From Hyphomicrobiaceae bacterium (GTDB lineage: Bacteria > Pseudomonadota > Alphaproteobacteria > Rhizobiales > Hyphomicrobiaceae), in contig JAWKWE010000004.1 in NCBI GenBank assembly GCA_041397645.1, forward strand, positions 1,364,001 through 1,428,000: a stretch of 64,000 bases of DNA. Direction: 5' to 3'. The position numbers and the translations under genes are program-made. The first letter of the stretch is position 1. Each line of letters begins with the position of its first letter. The notes under the pieces were generated by a model, which ran no database searches, was not told the DNA's origin, and was given only the letters and a program-made list of their open reading frames with translations. Below are positions 7,808-16,623 of this stretch, in pieces.

Positions 7808-8827
7808 TCAGGCTGCTCCTCCAGGACCACCGCGCCGGGCGATCAAACCCTTGGAGGGATTGTAGGCGAACACGGCTGCGGTCAGGAACAGGATCGTGCA
7901 GGCGACGACCACCAGCAGTGAAACGATATCGATCTGTCCATAAAAGCCGAAACGGATAAGCTCAACCCCATAGGTGAATGGATTGAGTCGGCAGATCTCA
8001 TAAAGAATTGGACTCGCCTCGCGGATGCGCCACAGCGGATAAAGTGCACTCGAGGCAAAGAACATTGGGAAGATAACGAAGTTCATCACGCCGGCAAAGT
8101 TTTCCAGCTGCTTGATTACGGACGACATGAACAGCGCCAGCGATCCCAGCATCAGGCCGGAAAGGATCAGAGCGGGCAGAACGGTGACGTAGCCCGCAAA
8201 CGACTGAGCCCACTCAGGGACCGAGAACAACGGCGTCGTGATGGGTTCTGCAACCCCGCTCAGCACCCCGGAGAACCACGGACTGGGGTCATACATGGTA
8301 AAGAGCGAGACCTCCTGGAATGCGGCCGGCTGGATTTCCCAGAAATAGGCAACCAGCAGGAATGCGTAGACCTGAAGGAGCGCGACCGAAACGCCGCCCA
8401 GCAGCTTCGACAGCAGTAGGAACGTGCGCGGGAATGGGCTGACGAGAAGCGTGCGCATCGCGCCCGTCTCTCGATCATAGACCATCGACAGCGACGACTG
8501 CATGGCGTTGAATAGCAAGATCATGCCGATCAACCCGGGCATGATGAATTCTTCGTAGAGAACGTATGACTGGTAGGGCGGAATGATCGAGACGCCAAGT
8601 GTCTGGCGGAAGCCTGCGGCGAAAATGAAAAGCCAAATCATTGGCCGCACGAGGGCAGAAAAAAATCGCTCGCGCTGGTGGAGATAGCGCAGAACCTCAC
8701 GCCACACGATGCCGCGGAAGCAGGCGCTATAATTGGCGAGGCTTAGGCCGCGATGTTCTTCAACCCGATCTGCGTTTGCGGGAATATGCGAGGCAGGGCC
8801 GGTCACGACGCGAGCGTTCATGGTCAT
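7808..8827 (-). CDS. ABC-2 type permease of the PQQ-alcohol-dehydrogenase-associated system
   Basis: Integral membrane subunit of about 339 residues from the ATG at 8827. That ATG shares a base with the stop of the ATPase gene (TGATG), showing translational coupling. Several hydrophobic segments are visible, including MIWLFIFAAGFRQTL, LLQVYAFLLVAYFW and LPALILSGLMLGSLALFMSS. The C-terminal segment VVACTILFLTAAVFAYNPSKGL is typical of ABC-2 permeases. Together with the ATPase it resembles the exporter pair linked to PQQ-dependent alcohol oxidation (PedC-like). The transported substrate is not known. ABC-2 permeases usually export, so export of a factor to the periplasm is an inference. Confidence 0.88.
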   Translation of the reverse strand: MTMNARVVTGPASHIPANADRVEEHRGLSLANYSACFRGIVWREVLRYLHQRERFFSALVRPMIWLFIFAAGFRQTLGVSIIPPYQSYVLYEEFIMPGLIGMILLFNAMQSSLSMVYDRETGAMRTLLVSPFPRTFLLLSKLLGGVSVALLQVYAFLLVAYFWEIQPAAFQEVSLFTMYDPSPWFSGVLSGVAEPITTPLFSVPEWAQSFAGYVTVLPALILSGLMLGSLALFMSSVIKQLENFAGVMNFVIFPMFFASSALYPLWRIREASPILYEICRLNPFTYGVELIRFGFYGQIDIVSLLVVVACTILFLTAAVFAYNPSKGLIARRGGPGGAA

Positions 8828-9612
8828 CACGCGGCCTCCTGCGCGGAAGATCCGGTGATGGCACGGAATGCCTCGCTGACAGAGTTCGTGTCTGTCGTCT
8901 TCAAGAATTCCGGTACGTTTCCATTATAAAGAACGCGCCCCTTGTGCAGCACGACCACGAGATCGGTAGGGCGCACCTCATCCATAAGGTGAGTGGCCCA
9001 CAACACGCCCAGCCCCTGTTTGGCGACAAGATCGCGAACGATCCCGACGACGCTCTCGCGCGAGCCGATGTCGAGGCCAACGGTTGCTTCATCCAGCAGG
9101 AGCAGATCGGGTTTGTGCATCAGCGAGCGCGCAATCTCGACGCGCCGTGCTTGACCGCCCGACATTGCCCGTACCTTCTCTTTGGCGCGATCGGCCAGTC
9201 CGACCACCTCCAACGCCTGCATGGCCCGTTCACCGGCAACGCGCGTGTTCATACCGTGCAAGGCGGCGTGATATTTCAGATTCTGCAAAAGGCTCAGATC
9301 GTTGTCGAGTGTGCGGCTCTGAAAGACAACGCCAAGCCGTTGCAAGGCAGCCGTCGGCTTGCGCCGCACATCGAAGCCGCGAATGAGAATTTCGCCGGAA
9401 ACGTTGTCGTACAGGCGGGTTATCAGGGAAAACAGCGTCGACTTTCCTGCGCCGTTAAGGCCTAAAAGCACAACGAACCGTCCCTGTTCGACCGTGATAG
9501 ACACGTTATCTAGAACCTTCTTATCGCCGAAGGCGTGACTGACCTCTCGCACGACGAGCGCCTGCGTTGGTGCGCTTTGCTTCTCTGCTGCTGCTGCAGT
9601 CATCGGTACCAT
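8827..9612 (-). CDS. ABC transporter ATP-binding protein of the PQQ-associated system
   Basis: A 261-residue ATPase that powers the permease encoded immediately downstream. Walker A is GLNGAGKST at residues 51-59, the Q-loop is in VVFQSR, the signature is SGGQ (151-154), and Walker B with the catalytic Glu is LLLLDEAT (about 170-177). The H-loop is in WATHLMDE. The stop codon overlaps the permease start. The start at 9612 has AGG five bases upstream; a second ATG at 9603 is possible. The neighbours (PQQ-associated beta-propeller upstream, permease downstream) match the conserved PQQ-associated ABC cassette. Confidence 0.92.
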   Translation of the reverse strand: MVPMTAAAAEKQSAPTQALVVREVSHAFGDKKVLDNVSITVEQGRFVVLLGLNGAGKSTLFSLITRLYDNVSGEILIRGFDVRRKPTAALQRLGVVFQSRTLDNDLSLLQNLKYHAALHGMNTRVAGERAMQALEVVGLADRAKEKVRAMSGGQARRVEIARSLMHKPDLLLLDEATVGLDIGSRESVVGIVRDLVAKQGLGVLWATHLMDEVRPTDLVVVLHKGRVLYNGNVPEFLKTTDTNSVSEAFRAITGSSAQEAA

Positions 9613-9655
9613 CTAAACCTAAATACATGCTCGCCAATGCGGTCCGCGGTGCATC

Positions 9656-10639
9656 CTATTCCTGACTAATGACCACGCCCCAGGGATAGCGGCCAACCTT
9701 GATCGACTTAAGCGGCTTGAGCTTATCTACGTCGACGACGGTCACGTCGTTGGATGTGCCGTTGGTGGTGTAGAGCAACTTGTCGTCGGGGGTAAGGTAC
9801 ATCTGCCAGACGCGCTGGCCGACCAGAATATATTTCTCGACTTTGAAAGTAGCGACGTCGATTACGGCGACGCGGTTTGCCGGTCCCAAAGCAACGAAGG
9901 CCTTTGTGCTGTCCTTGGTGAGGCGAATGCCAACCGGCTGGATAGCTTCCTTCGCAATGCCGGGGATCTCAAAGGAGATCTTGGCGATCTGCTTGCGATT
10001 GGTTGGATCGAGCACCGTTACCGTGCCGCCGATCTCGGACGAAACCCACAACTGCGTGCCGTCATGATTGAACAACGCGACGCGCGGGCGGCTGTCGACA
10101 AGGACGTTATCGAACGTCTTGTGGGTTTCGGTGTCGATGAAATGCGCCATGTTGGTCGTTTCCGAGGTGTTGACCAACACCTTGCCGTCCGGGCTCATTC
10201 CCATGCCCTCGGGCTCGACGCCGACTGGAATGTCGGAAATGACGGTGCCCTTCTCGATGTCGACAACTGTGACCAGGTTGTCATCCTCGTTGGCCACGTA
10301 AAGGGTCTTGCCGTCGGGATGCAGGATCAACAACTCAGGATCGGGCCCCGAAGGCAGCGATTTGACGAACTCGTAGGTCTTTGCGTCATAGACCTGAATG
10401 ATGTTGTCATCGCTGGTGCAGATGATCAGCCACTTCTGATCCTTCGACATAACGATGCCGCGCGGGCGCTGTCCGACCTTGAAGGTCTTGATGACCTCCT
10501 GCTTTGTGCTGTCGATGACGCTGACCGTGTTGTCCTTCTCATTCGTGACATAGACCGTGTAGGCCTGCGCTTGCGAAGCGGAGGCGGCGACTGCGGTGAA
10601 ACATGCCAGCGAGTAGAATAAGGACTTGTTGGCGGACAT
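9656..10639 (-). CDS. PQQ-dependent catabolism-associated YVTN beta-propeller protein
   Basis: A periplasmic beta-propeller of about 327 residues. It has a signal peptide (MSANKSLFYSLACFTAV, ending SQAQA) and then repeated blades with YVTNEKDNTVSVID, LYVANEDDNLVTVVD and LLYTTNGTSNDVTVVD. It matches the family regularly found beside the PQQ-linked ABC transporter genes. The ATG at 10639 is chosen because it begins the signal peptide and has GGAG about nine bases upstream; the longer frame from 10696 adds 19 residues. No enzymatic motif is visible, and a binding or scaffold role is inferred. It follows the binding-protein gene by about 110 bases. Confidence 0.9.
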   Translation of the reverse strand: MSANKSLFYSLACFTAVAASASQAQAYTVYVTNEKDNTVSVIDSTKQEVIKTFKVGQRPRGIVMSKDQKWLIICTSDDNIIQVYDAKTYEFVKSLPSGPDPELLILHPDGKTLYVANEDDNLVTVVDIEKGTVISDIPVGVEPEGMGMSPDGKVLVNTSETTNMAHFIDTETHKTFDNVLVDSRPRVALFNHDGTQLWVSSEIGGTVTVLDPTNRKQIAKISFEIPGIAKEAIQPVGIRLTKDSTKAFVALGPANRVAVIDVATFKVEKYILVGQRVWQMYLTPDDKLLYTTNGTSNDVTVVDVDKLKPLKSIKVGRYPWGVVISQE

Positions 10640-10747
10640 TCTCAGTTTCTCCAAAATGGATATGGGGCGGCTGCCAAAAGTCTCGTGCCTGGGCAATGAG
10701 CCTTGCGTCTGCCGGCTGAAATTAGATGAGACGCAGCGTGGCGCGGG

Positions 10748-12079
10748 CTATTTGGCATACGCTTTACACTTAGTCTCCGGCTTGTCGTAACCCAGCGTGT
10801 CGAGCACCGAAGTCTGGTGCAGGAAACCCGGTTGAGGAGAGACCGACACGAGCAATTTCGGCGTGGCGACAATGATCGGTTCGCGCAGTTGACCGTTCCA
10901 GGAACGAAACGTCGTCTTCACTCCCTTGAATGCTGCAACCTCGAAATTCGGGGAATGAACGAATTGGTTAAGGTCAGCGAATTTGTTCGACTTGGTGCGG
11001 GTCGCAGCTTCCCCAACCACGCGCATGGCAAGCCAGGCATCGTAGTCGGTCGGCCGCATGATACGGTCGGCAAGCCGTTTGAAGCGGTTCTGGAACTGCG
11101 TGCCCCCCCAAAGCTCCACTGCGGGATGCCAGCTGGTTGCAACGAGACCCGTGGTTCCGGCAACAGGACGCGGAGACCATGTGCGATAGGGAATGTAATC
11201 GCCAAACAGATTGCCTTCGTCGGCAACCATCACGATGTCGTGCTCCTTGGCGCCTTGCGTGAAGCCCGGAATCTGCTGTTGGACTTGTTCAAATCCGCCA
11301 TCGGCGCGCCGGCTGCCGCCTTCGTACTTGAATTCCCGCTCTTCCACGATTTTCGAGCCAAAACGCTTGGCCGCGCGGCGCAGAGCATCGGCGTACAACT
11401 TATCTTCCTGCTGCGGACCGACGATCAAAAACCAGTTATTCCAGCGCTTCCAGGCCAGATACTGACCGAGAGCGTCGGCAAGCATGGATCGCGTCGGCGC
11501 GAGGTGCAGCATGTTGGCGCGGCAGTTCTCCTCGCGCAGGCTGTCGTCCGGATTTCCGACGTTCATTACAACCGCATCTTTGCCCGCCAGTGCATCTGCG
11601 AGCTTGAGAAGCGCGTCAGGGGCCATGTCGGCAGCGATGAATCCGGAAGTCTGCGGAACCTTCTCGACCGCCGCTTTGATCAGGTCGTCGACGTTGGCGC
11701 TTTCTATGACGTCGAGTGTAAAGTTCTGCTTGGTGAATTGTCCGGTCGTGTTGTTATCAGCGATGCCGAGCTTCGCGCCGGCAATGCCTTCATCCGACGG
11801 TGGCAGATCAAGAAGCGACAACGGCAAATTCTTTTCGCGTTGCTGCTTGAGATAAAGGATGGGTACCTGCTGCACATCGGCGGCCGTGGTTTTGGCGTTG
11901 TCTGAAGCGGCCGGCGTCGCCTGCTTGTCCGCGCTATCTTGAGCATAAACCGGACGTACGTCGACCGGGCTCATTGCAAGCATCAGTCCCGTCGCCAAGA
12001 CACCGGTGAAACAAGCCTTGCTTGTCGATGCAGCGCGAAGACCCACGCGCGGCCAGATATGTGCTGGTTCGCTGCTCAT
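10748..12079 (-). CDS. Periplasmic binding protein of the PQQ-associated ABC system
   Basis: About 443 residues, resembling branched-chain-amino-acid-type (type I) binding proteins. This subfamily is linked to PQQ-dependent alcohol dehydrogenase systems. A hydrophobic secretion segment (ACFTGVLATGLMLAMSP) precedes VYAQD. Visible features are PILYLKQQREKNLPLSLLDLPP near the start, DAWLAMRVVGEAATR in the second lobe, and a C-terminal FLHQTSVLDTLGYDKPETKC. Starts are possible at 12112 and 12079. I prefer 12079, which has a GGAC/GAGA-rich stretch ahead, but the N-terminus is uncertain. It is first in the leftward cassette. The ligand is unknown, and pairing a binding protein with an ABC-2 permease is unusual for a plain importer. 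Confidence 0.87.
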   Translation of the reverse strand: MSSEPAHIWPRVGLRAASTSKACFTGVLATGLMLAMSPVDVRPVYAQDSADKQATPAASDNAKTTAADVQQVPILYLKQQREKNLPLSLLDLPPSDEGIAGAKLGIADNNTTGQFTKQNFTLDVIESANVDDLIKAAVEKVPQTSGFIAADMAPDALLKLADALAGKDAVVMNVGNPDDSLREENCRANMLHLAPTRSMLADALGQYLAWKRWNNWFLIVGPQQEDKLYADALRRAAKRFGSKIVEEREFKYEGGSRRADGGFEQVQQQIPGFTQGAKEHDIVMVADEGNLFGDYIPYRTWSPRPVAGTTGLVATSWHPAVELWGGTQFQNRFKRLADRIMRPTDYDAWLAMRVVGEAATRTKSNKFADLNQFVHSPNFEVAAFKGVKTTFRSWNGQLREPIIVATPKLLVSVSPQPGFLHQTSVLDTLGYDKPETKCKAYAK

Positions 12080-12322
12080 TCTCAGTCCGTTGCAGACCTT
12101 CACCAATCGCATTTCGCGACGACGAAGTGCCGGCCCGAAATGTTACTGTATTGCTTATCCTGTAAAAGGGGCGCATGTGACGCGTTGTCAAGGGACGGTC
12201 CGATTACTCGCGGTTTTGTGACCGTTCGTGCGCTGCAAACCTTTTGGCTGGACCTTGCAAACCGCATACCCACTAATGCACCTAAAGCTATGGCCAACCG
12301 TAGTCGCAACTGAAAGTCTTGG

Positions 12323-12844
12323 ATGAGAATGCTTCGTTATCTGTTCCTTTGCCTGGGAGCGCTATTTGCGGTTCTGCCGGTTAATCCGGCCTTCTCGGCG
12401 CCGAAAGCAGCTGTCTTTCCGTTCGATATGCGCGATGTGGAGCAGGAAGGCGAAATAGTTCCCCAATACAACGAAGAGGATTTGCGCCGCCTCAAGGTAA
12501 TCGCTGACGAACTGCGCACGTTAATGACAAAAGACGGCCGATACGAACTTGTCGATCTGACCCCTTACGAGTCTGAGATCCAAATGGCTGCCCCACTGGC
12601 GAAATGCGATGGCTGCGAAGCTCCGATCGCTCAAAAGGCGGGCGCTGACATTGCGGTCACCGGTTTTGTCGACAAGTGGTCGGATGCGCTGATTAGCATT
12701 CAGGTTTTTGTCCGCGATGTTAAGTCCGGCAAGCTTACGAAAGCCATGTCGGCAGAGGTGCGGGGCAATACCGATGAGCTATGGCTGCACGGGATTAGCT
12801 GGCTTTGGCGCAATCGTTTCAATGTCGAGGAGACGAAGAACTGA
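12323..12844 (+). CDS. Secreted DUF3280/DUF2380-like protein
   Basis: A 173-residue protein with a signal peptide (MRMLRYLFLCLGALFAVLPV, ending AFSA). A small alpha/beta domain beginning AAVFPFDMRD follows, in the style of the DUF2380/DUF3280 group. Two cysteines sit close together in AKCDGCEAP. The motif GADIAVTGFVDKWSDALISIQVFVRDV resembles domains that assemble the names of periplasmic outer-membrane factors. Its function is not known. The next gene starts inside its stop codon (TGATG at 12842), so the two are translationally coupled, which ties it to the downstream ABC importer and probably to the whole rightward string. The family assignment is moderate. Confidence 0.75.
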   Translation: MRMLRYLFLCLGALFAVLPVNPAFSAPKAAVFPFDMRDVEQEGEIVPQYNEEDLRRLKVIADELRTLMTKDGRYELVDLTPYESEIQMAAPLAKCDGCEAPIAQKAGADIAVTGFVDKWSDALISIQVFVRDVKSGKLTKAMSAEVRGNTDELWLHGISWLWRNRFNVEETKN

Positions 12845-13827
12845 TGCTCGACAGGCGACATGTGCTTCTCATGGGGGCCGGCGCCGCAGCGTTTGCGCTT
12901 GCGCCGGCGGGGTCGCGCGCTGCCAGCATGGTCCGGTTGACCTCGGTAAAGTATGGAACTGTGAGTTGGCTGATCGAGACGATCAGACAATATGATCTCG
13001 ATAAAAAGAACGGCCTCGATTTACAAGTCGTCGAGGTTGCCAACAATCAGGCCGGTCCCGTTGCGCTGCTGGCGGGCGAGGCGGACGTGATTGTAACCGA
13101 CTGGACGTGGGCGTTGCGCTTGCGCTCGAAGGGCAACGATTTGAAGTTCTCGCCCTACTCCTCGGCGCTTGGAAGCCTTTTGGTTCCCAAAGACAGCCCA
13201 ATCAAGACGCTGGCCGATCTGGAAGGTAAACGCGTGGGAGTCGCTGGCACCAGCATCGACAAGAGCTGGGTGCTCCTTCGCGCTTACGGGATGAAGCTGC
13301 TTGGCAAAGATCTGGAGAAGATCTGCCAGCCCGTTTACGGTGCGCCTCCACTGGTCACTGAAGAGTTCCGGAATGGTCGGCTCGATGCCTGTCTCAATTT
13401 CTGGACCTACGCGGCGCGGTTGACGACGGAAGGTGCCAAGCAGCTTCTGACGGTCGACGACATCATTAAGGCTCTGGATGTTTCACCCATTCCGCCGCTC
13501 GTCGGCTTTGTATGGTCGGAACAGGAGGTACAGGCCAACGGCGTTTCCATCGAGCCCTTGCTGGCGGCGGTGGCGGACGCCAATCAGCTCTTAGCCACGT
13601 CCGACGAGGCGTGGGAACGCATCAAGCCGCTTGTAAAGCCGTTCAGCGACGCAGAATTTGTGGCGCTGAGAGAATATTTCAGGTCCGGCGTTCCAGGGCC
13701 CTGGACACAGGCGGAAACGGCCTCGGCCGGGAAGCTGACACAACTGCTCATAGAACTTGGAGATGCGGAACTCGTAGGCGATGGCACCCGTTTCGACCCA
13801 AACCTATTCCACACCCGCACGGGTTAG
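12844..13827 (+). CDS. ABC transporter substrate-binding protein, nitrate/taurine/sulfonate type
   Basis: A 327-residue periplasmic binding protein of the SsuA/TauA/NMT1 group. The ATG at 12844 overlaps the previous stop and begins a signal peptide (RRHVLLMGAGAAAFALAPAG, cleavage near SRAA). The family signature is visible: KYGTVSWLIETIRQYDL, LLAGEADVIVTDWTWALRLR, and the hinge stretch IKTLADLEGKRVGVAG. The ligand cannot be predicted from sequence alone. The permease and ATPase genes follow with overlaps. The position just before C1-cofactor genes suggests uptake of something used in that pathway or in methylotrophy, but this is only inference. Confidence 0.88.
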   Translation: MLDRRHVLLMGAGAAAFALAPAGSRAASMVRLTSVKYGTVSWLIETIRQYDLDKKNGLDLQVVEVANNQAGPVALLAGEADVIVTDWTWALRLRSKGNDLKFSPYSSALGSLLVPKDSPIKTLADLEGKRVGVAGTSIDKSWVLLRAYGMKLLGKDLEKICQPVYGAPPLVTEEFRNGRLDACLNFWTYAARLTTEGAKQLLTVDDIIKALDVSPIPPLVGFVWSEQEVQANGVSIEPLLAAVADANQLLATSDEAWERIKPLVKPFSDAEFVALREYFRSGVPGPWTQAETASAGKLTQLLIELGDAELVGDGTRFDPNLFHTRTG

Positions 13828-14596
13828 CCGGTTAAGGGCGCCGCAAGCCGGACTGGAGCGTCTGGGCTGGGCGGTGGCCTCGTTGGCAACTCTGGTGCTG
13901 TTGTGGCACGTCGGCGCCGAGTGGGCGCACAGCCGGTATTTTCCCACTCCCGCCGCCGTCTTCGACGTGCTGAAACGTGAGGCGTTGGACGGGCAGCTGT
14001 TTACCCACGTTGGCGCGACGCTGTTGCGAGTCGTCATGGCGTTCACCATCGCCATGTTCATCGGCAGCGTTATCGGTATGCTGCTTGGTCGCTTCAAAAC
14101 CGCTGATCGGTTCTTTGACACCTGGCTCATTCTCGTTTTGAACCTGCCGGCTCTTGTCACGATCACCTTGAGTTATGTGTGGCTGGGCATGAACGGGACC
14201 GCGGCGGTTGTCGCCGTTGCGATCAATCAAATCCCGAATGTGGCCGTGACAATGCGCGAAGGCGCGCGCAGTCTTTCGCGCGATCTCGCTGAGATGGCGC
14301 AGATCTACAAGTTTGGCCCATGGCGCACGTTCCGCCACGTGATCCTGCCGCAGCTCGCGCCCTTCTTTGCCGCGGCGGCGCGTTCGGGGCTGGCGCTTGT
14401 TTGGAAGATCGTTCTGGTCGTCGAGGCGCTGGGTGGAAGTGGCCGCGGCGTCGGCTATCAGATCTACATTGCATTCGGCAGTTTCGACGTGACGACCATT
14501 CTGGCCTACGCGCTCGCCTTCATCGTGATTGTGCAGATCATCGAGCTTGCCATTCTCCAACCTATTCAGGCCAGGGTGAACAAATGGCGGCGCTGA
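13781..14596 (+). CDS. ABC transporter permease, TauC/SsuC-like
   Basis: A 271-residue inner-membrane permease of the taurine/sulfonate/nitrate class. Hydrophobic segments include GWAVASLATLVLLWHVGA, VVMAFTIAMFIGSVIGML, and WLILVLNLPALVTITLSYVW. The EAA loop that contacts the ATPase is visible as REGARSLSRDLAEMAQIY with the distal FGPWRTFRHVILPQL. It overlaps the binding-protein gene by 47 bases and the ATPase gene by 13, an unusually compact arrangement. The call is firm; the substrate is unknown. Confidence 0.9.
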   Translation: MAPVSTQTYSTPARVSRLRAPQAGLERLGWAVASLATLVLLWHVGAEWAHSRYFPTPAAVFDVLKREALDGQLFTHVGATLLRVVMAFTIAMFIGSVIGMLLGRFKTADRFFDTWLILVLNLPALVTITLSYVWLGMNGTAAVVAVAINQIPNVAVTMREGARSLSRDLAEMAQIYKFGPWRTFRHVILPQLAPFFAAAARSGLALVWKIVLVVEALGGSGRGVGYQIYIAFGSFDVTTILAYALAFIVIVQIIELAILQPIQARVNKWRR

Positions 14597-15354
14597 TGGA
14601 ACAAGAGCTCGCAAGGATGGGCGCCAGCGCCGGAGGTAACGGAAAGATCCGCGTCAACGTCGATCGTAAGATCTTTCCTGCTCTTGCCGACCGCGATGCG
14701 CAGCTCGTTCTGAGCGATGTCTCCTTCGATGTTGCTCCTCGCGAGTTTCTTGTGCTGACCGGCCCGTCAGGCTGCGGCAAGAGCACCTTGCTCAACATCA
14801 TCGCAGGCCTCGATACGGACTTCGAAGGCTCGATTGATCTTGGGGCGGGCCGCGATGCGATGACCTTCATTTTCCAGGCCCCGCGGCTGCTCCCATGGCG
14901 GACTGTTTATGAAAACATCGCCCTTGCATTGCCGGAGGGCGATGCCCGGCTTGCGCGTATTCCCGAGATGCTTGCACGCGTGGGGCTAACCGAAGCCGCA
15001 AATGCGTATCCAGAGCGGATTTCCTTAGGTATGCAGCGGCGCGCTTCGCTGGCGCGGGGATTTATCGTGGAGCCCCAGATCTTGCTCATGGACGAGCCGT
15101 TCGTGTCGCTCGATGATCCAACGGCCCAGAGCCTGCGGCAATTGCTCTTGGAACTGATCGCACGCCAGCCCACGACGGTAATTTTCGTTACCCATGACCG
15201 CGCCGAGGCAATACAACTCGGCACCCGCATCTTGCGCCTCTCGCCTGGAAAGGCCAGTGTCGTGGACGATATCTCGGTGCGGCTCACGCCAGAGCAGCGC
15301 AGGGACAGGACAGCCGTTCTTGCCGAGCAGATGCGGGTGTTCGGCACAGGCTGA
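14584..15354 (+). CDS. ABC transporter ATP-binding protein, TauB/SsuB-like
   Basis: An ATPase of about 256 residues for the importer. Walker A is GPSGCGKST, the Q-loop is in FIFQAPRLLPWRTV, Walker B is ILLMDEPFVSLD, and the switch His is in VTHDRAEA. The ABC signature reads ISLGMQRRASLARGF rather than LSGGQ, a divergence sometimes seen in this class. The ATG at 14584 has AGGGTGA six bases upstream. A second ATG at 14596 overlaps the permease stop as TGATG and would remove four residues; either could be used. It completes the three-gene importer and is followed after 50 bases by mfnB. Confidence 0.88.
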   Translation: MAALMEQELARMGASAGGNGKIRVNVDRKIFPALADRDAQLVLSDVSFDVAPREFLVLTGPSGCGKSTLLNIIAGLDTDFEGSIDLGAGRDAMTFIFQAPRLLPWRTVYENIALALPEGDARLARIPEMLARVGLTEAANAYPERISLGMQRRASLARGFIVEPQILLMDEPFVSLDDPTAQSLRQLLLELIARQPTTVIFVTHDRAEAIQLGTRILRLSPGKASVVDDISVRLTPEQRRDRTAVLAEQMRVFGTG

Positions 15355-15404
15355 TCCGCTTCTCGCCCTCGGGTGATCGACTAGCTTCGACAAGGTCTTC
15401 TTCG

Positions 15405-16136
15405 ATGTCCGACAGTTCGCAGCGGGGTGCGCCCGCTTTCCTCGCCAGTGTCACCAACACCGAAGAGGCGTATACCGCATTCGCCGCAGGTGCTGACGTC
15501 ATCGATTGCAAGGATCCCGCGACCGGAGCGCTCGGCCGTCTCGATCTTGGCGAGATCGCAGACATTGTGAGGGCGGTGTCGGCGCTTGCTCCGGTCAGCG
15601 CCACCATTGGCGACAGCTTTGCAAACGTCCCTGAGATGGTGCAATCAGCGCAGGAGGTCGCGGCAACGGGCGTCGCTATCGTCAAATGTGGATTTGACGG
15701 ATCGCCCGATGATGTTGCGGCGGCCGAAGCGTTGGCAGCAGCCGAGCTTGGCAAAGCCAAGCTGTTTGCCGTGCTATCGGCTGACAAGATTTCCGATTTC
15801 AGCATCGTGCCGCACTTGGCGCAGCTCGGCTTTATGGGCGTCATGCTCGACACTGCGGACAAGCGGCGCGGTGCGCTGCCGCAAGTGATGGAGACAGACC
15901 GTCTCTCGGCTTTCCTTGCTATTGCGCGCAGCTATGGACTGGCTGCGGGTCTCGCGGGCTCGCTACGTCTATCTGACATCCAAACCCTCGCGGCCTTAGG
16001 GCCAGATATTCTCGGCTTCCGCGGCGCTTTGTGCGAGGGTGGGCGGACAGGCGCGGTGGACGAAGCGCGCGTTGCGGCCGTCCGGCGAGAACTTGATCGC
16101 GTCGCAGGTGCAATTGGGAAACGCTCGGTGGCCTAG
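15405..16136 (+). CDS. mfnB: MfnB-like (5-formylfuran-3-yl)methyl phosphate synthase
   Basis: A 243-residue TIM-barrel-type enzyme matching MfnB. That enzyme condenses two glyceraldehyde-3-phosphate molecules to the furan precursor of methanofuran/methylofuran, the formyl-transfer cofactor of methylotrophs. The N-terminus FLASVTNTEEAYTAFAAG and the active-site lysine context DVIDCKDPATGALG are characteristic. A second conserved stretch is KLFAVLSADKISDF, and the C-terminal phosphate-binding region is LAGSLRLSDI followed by DILGFRGALC. It opens a run of cofactor genes with kinase, flavoprotein and DUF447 partners, which supports the call. Cytoplasmic. Confidence 0.88.
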   Translation: MSDSSQRGAPAFLASVTNTEEAYTAFAAGADVIDCKDPATGALGRLDLGEIADIVRAVSALAPVSATIGDSFANVPEMVQSAQEVAATGVAIVKCGFDGSPDDVAAAEALAAAELGKAKLFAVLSADKISDFSIVPHLAQLGFMGVMLDTADKRRGALPQVMETDRLSAFLAIARSYGLAAGLAGSLRLSDIQTLAALGPDILGFRGALCEGGRTGAVDEARVAAVRRELDRVAGAIGKRSVA

Positions 16137-16185
16137 AGCCGACCGTCAAGAAACAATATGAACGTCTAACAAGGACGCCACCAGC

Positions 16186-16623
16186 ATGACATCGAAAGCC
16201 TCCGCCAAGACATCCGCGAGCAAAAAGACAACGGCCGCGCGCGAGATTGGCGACACGATCTTCGTCAAAGATTTCATCGTAGATTGCAACGTCGGCGTCT
16301 ACGCGGAGGAGCAGGGCGTAACCCAGAAGGTCGCGTTCACGGTTGAGGCGCGGTTGGCGCCCGAGGTCCACTCCGTGGATGACGCGATGGTGGAGGTTCC
16401 ATCCTACGCGGATATTATCGATTTCATCGTTGGGCTGGCGCGCGGTGGTCACATCAACCTGGTCGAGACGTTCGCCGAGCGCATTGCCGAAAATTGTCTC
16501 GCTGATCGGCGGATCGTGGCCGTGCGCGTGCGGCTGGAAAAGCTGGAGCGCGGACCTCAGCGCGGTGTCGAGATCGTCCGGCCGGCCACAAAAGCAGCCG
16601 CGCGCGAATTTGGCCGTGGCTGA
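16186..16623 (+). CDS. Dihydroneopterin aldolase (FolB)-family protein
   Basis: A 145-residue protein. A Lys/Ala/Ser-rich tail of about 20 residues is followed by a FolB-type T-fold domain: IFVKDFIVDCNVGVYAEEQ, then YADIIDFIVGLARGGHINLVETFAERIAENCL. The Glu in the VETFAE segment corresponds to the pterin-binding Glu of the family. FolB enzymes cleave dihydroneopterin. In this setting it most likely serves tetrahydromethanopterin rather than folate synthesis, as inferred from the flanking genes. The next gene starts at a GTG inside its 3' end (8-base overlap). The family is clear; pathway assignment is from context. Confidence 0.85.
   Translation: MTSKASAKTSASKKTTAAREIGDTIFVKDFIVDCNVGVYAEEQGVTQKVAFTVEARLAPEVHSVDDAMVEVPSYADIIDFIVGLARGGHINLVETFAERIAENCLADRRIVAVRVRLEKLERGPQRGVEIVRPATKAAAREFGRG

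Noticed and set aside
16343..16615. N-terminal extension of the MfnE-like kinase
   Set aside because: This part is the FolB-like gene read in another frame; the kinase motif starts right after the GTG at 16616.
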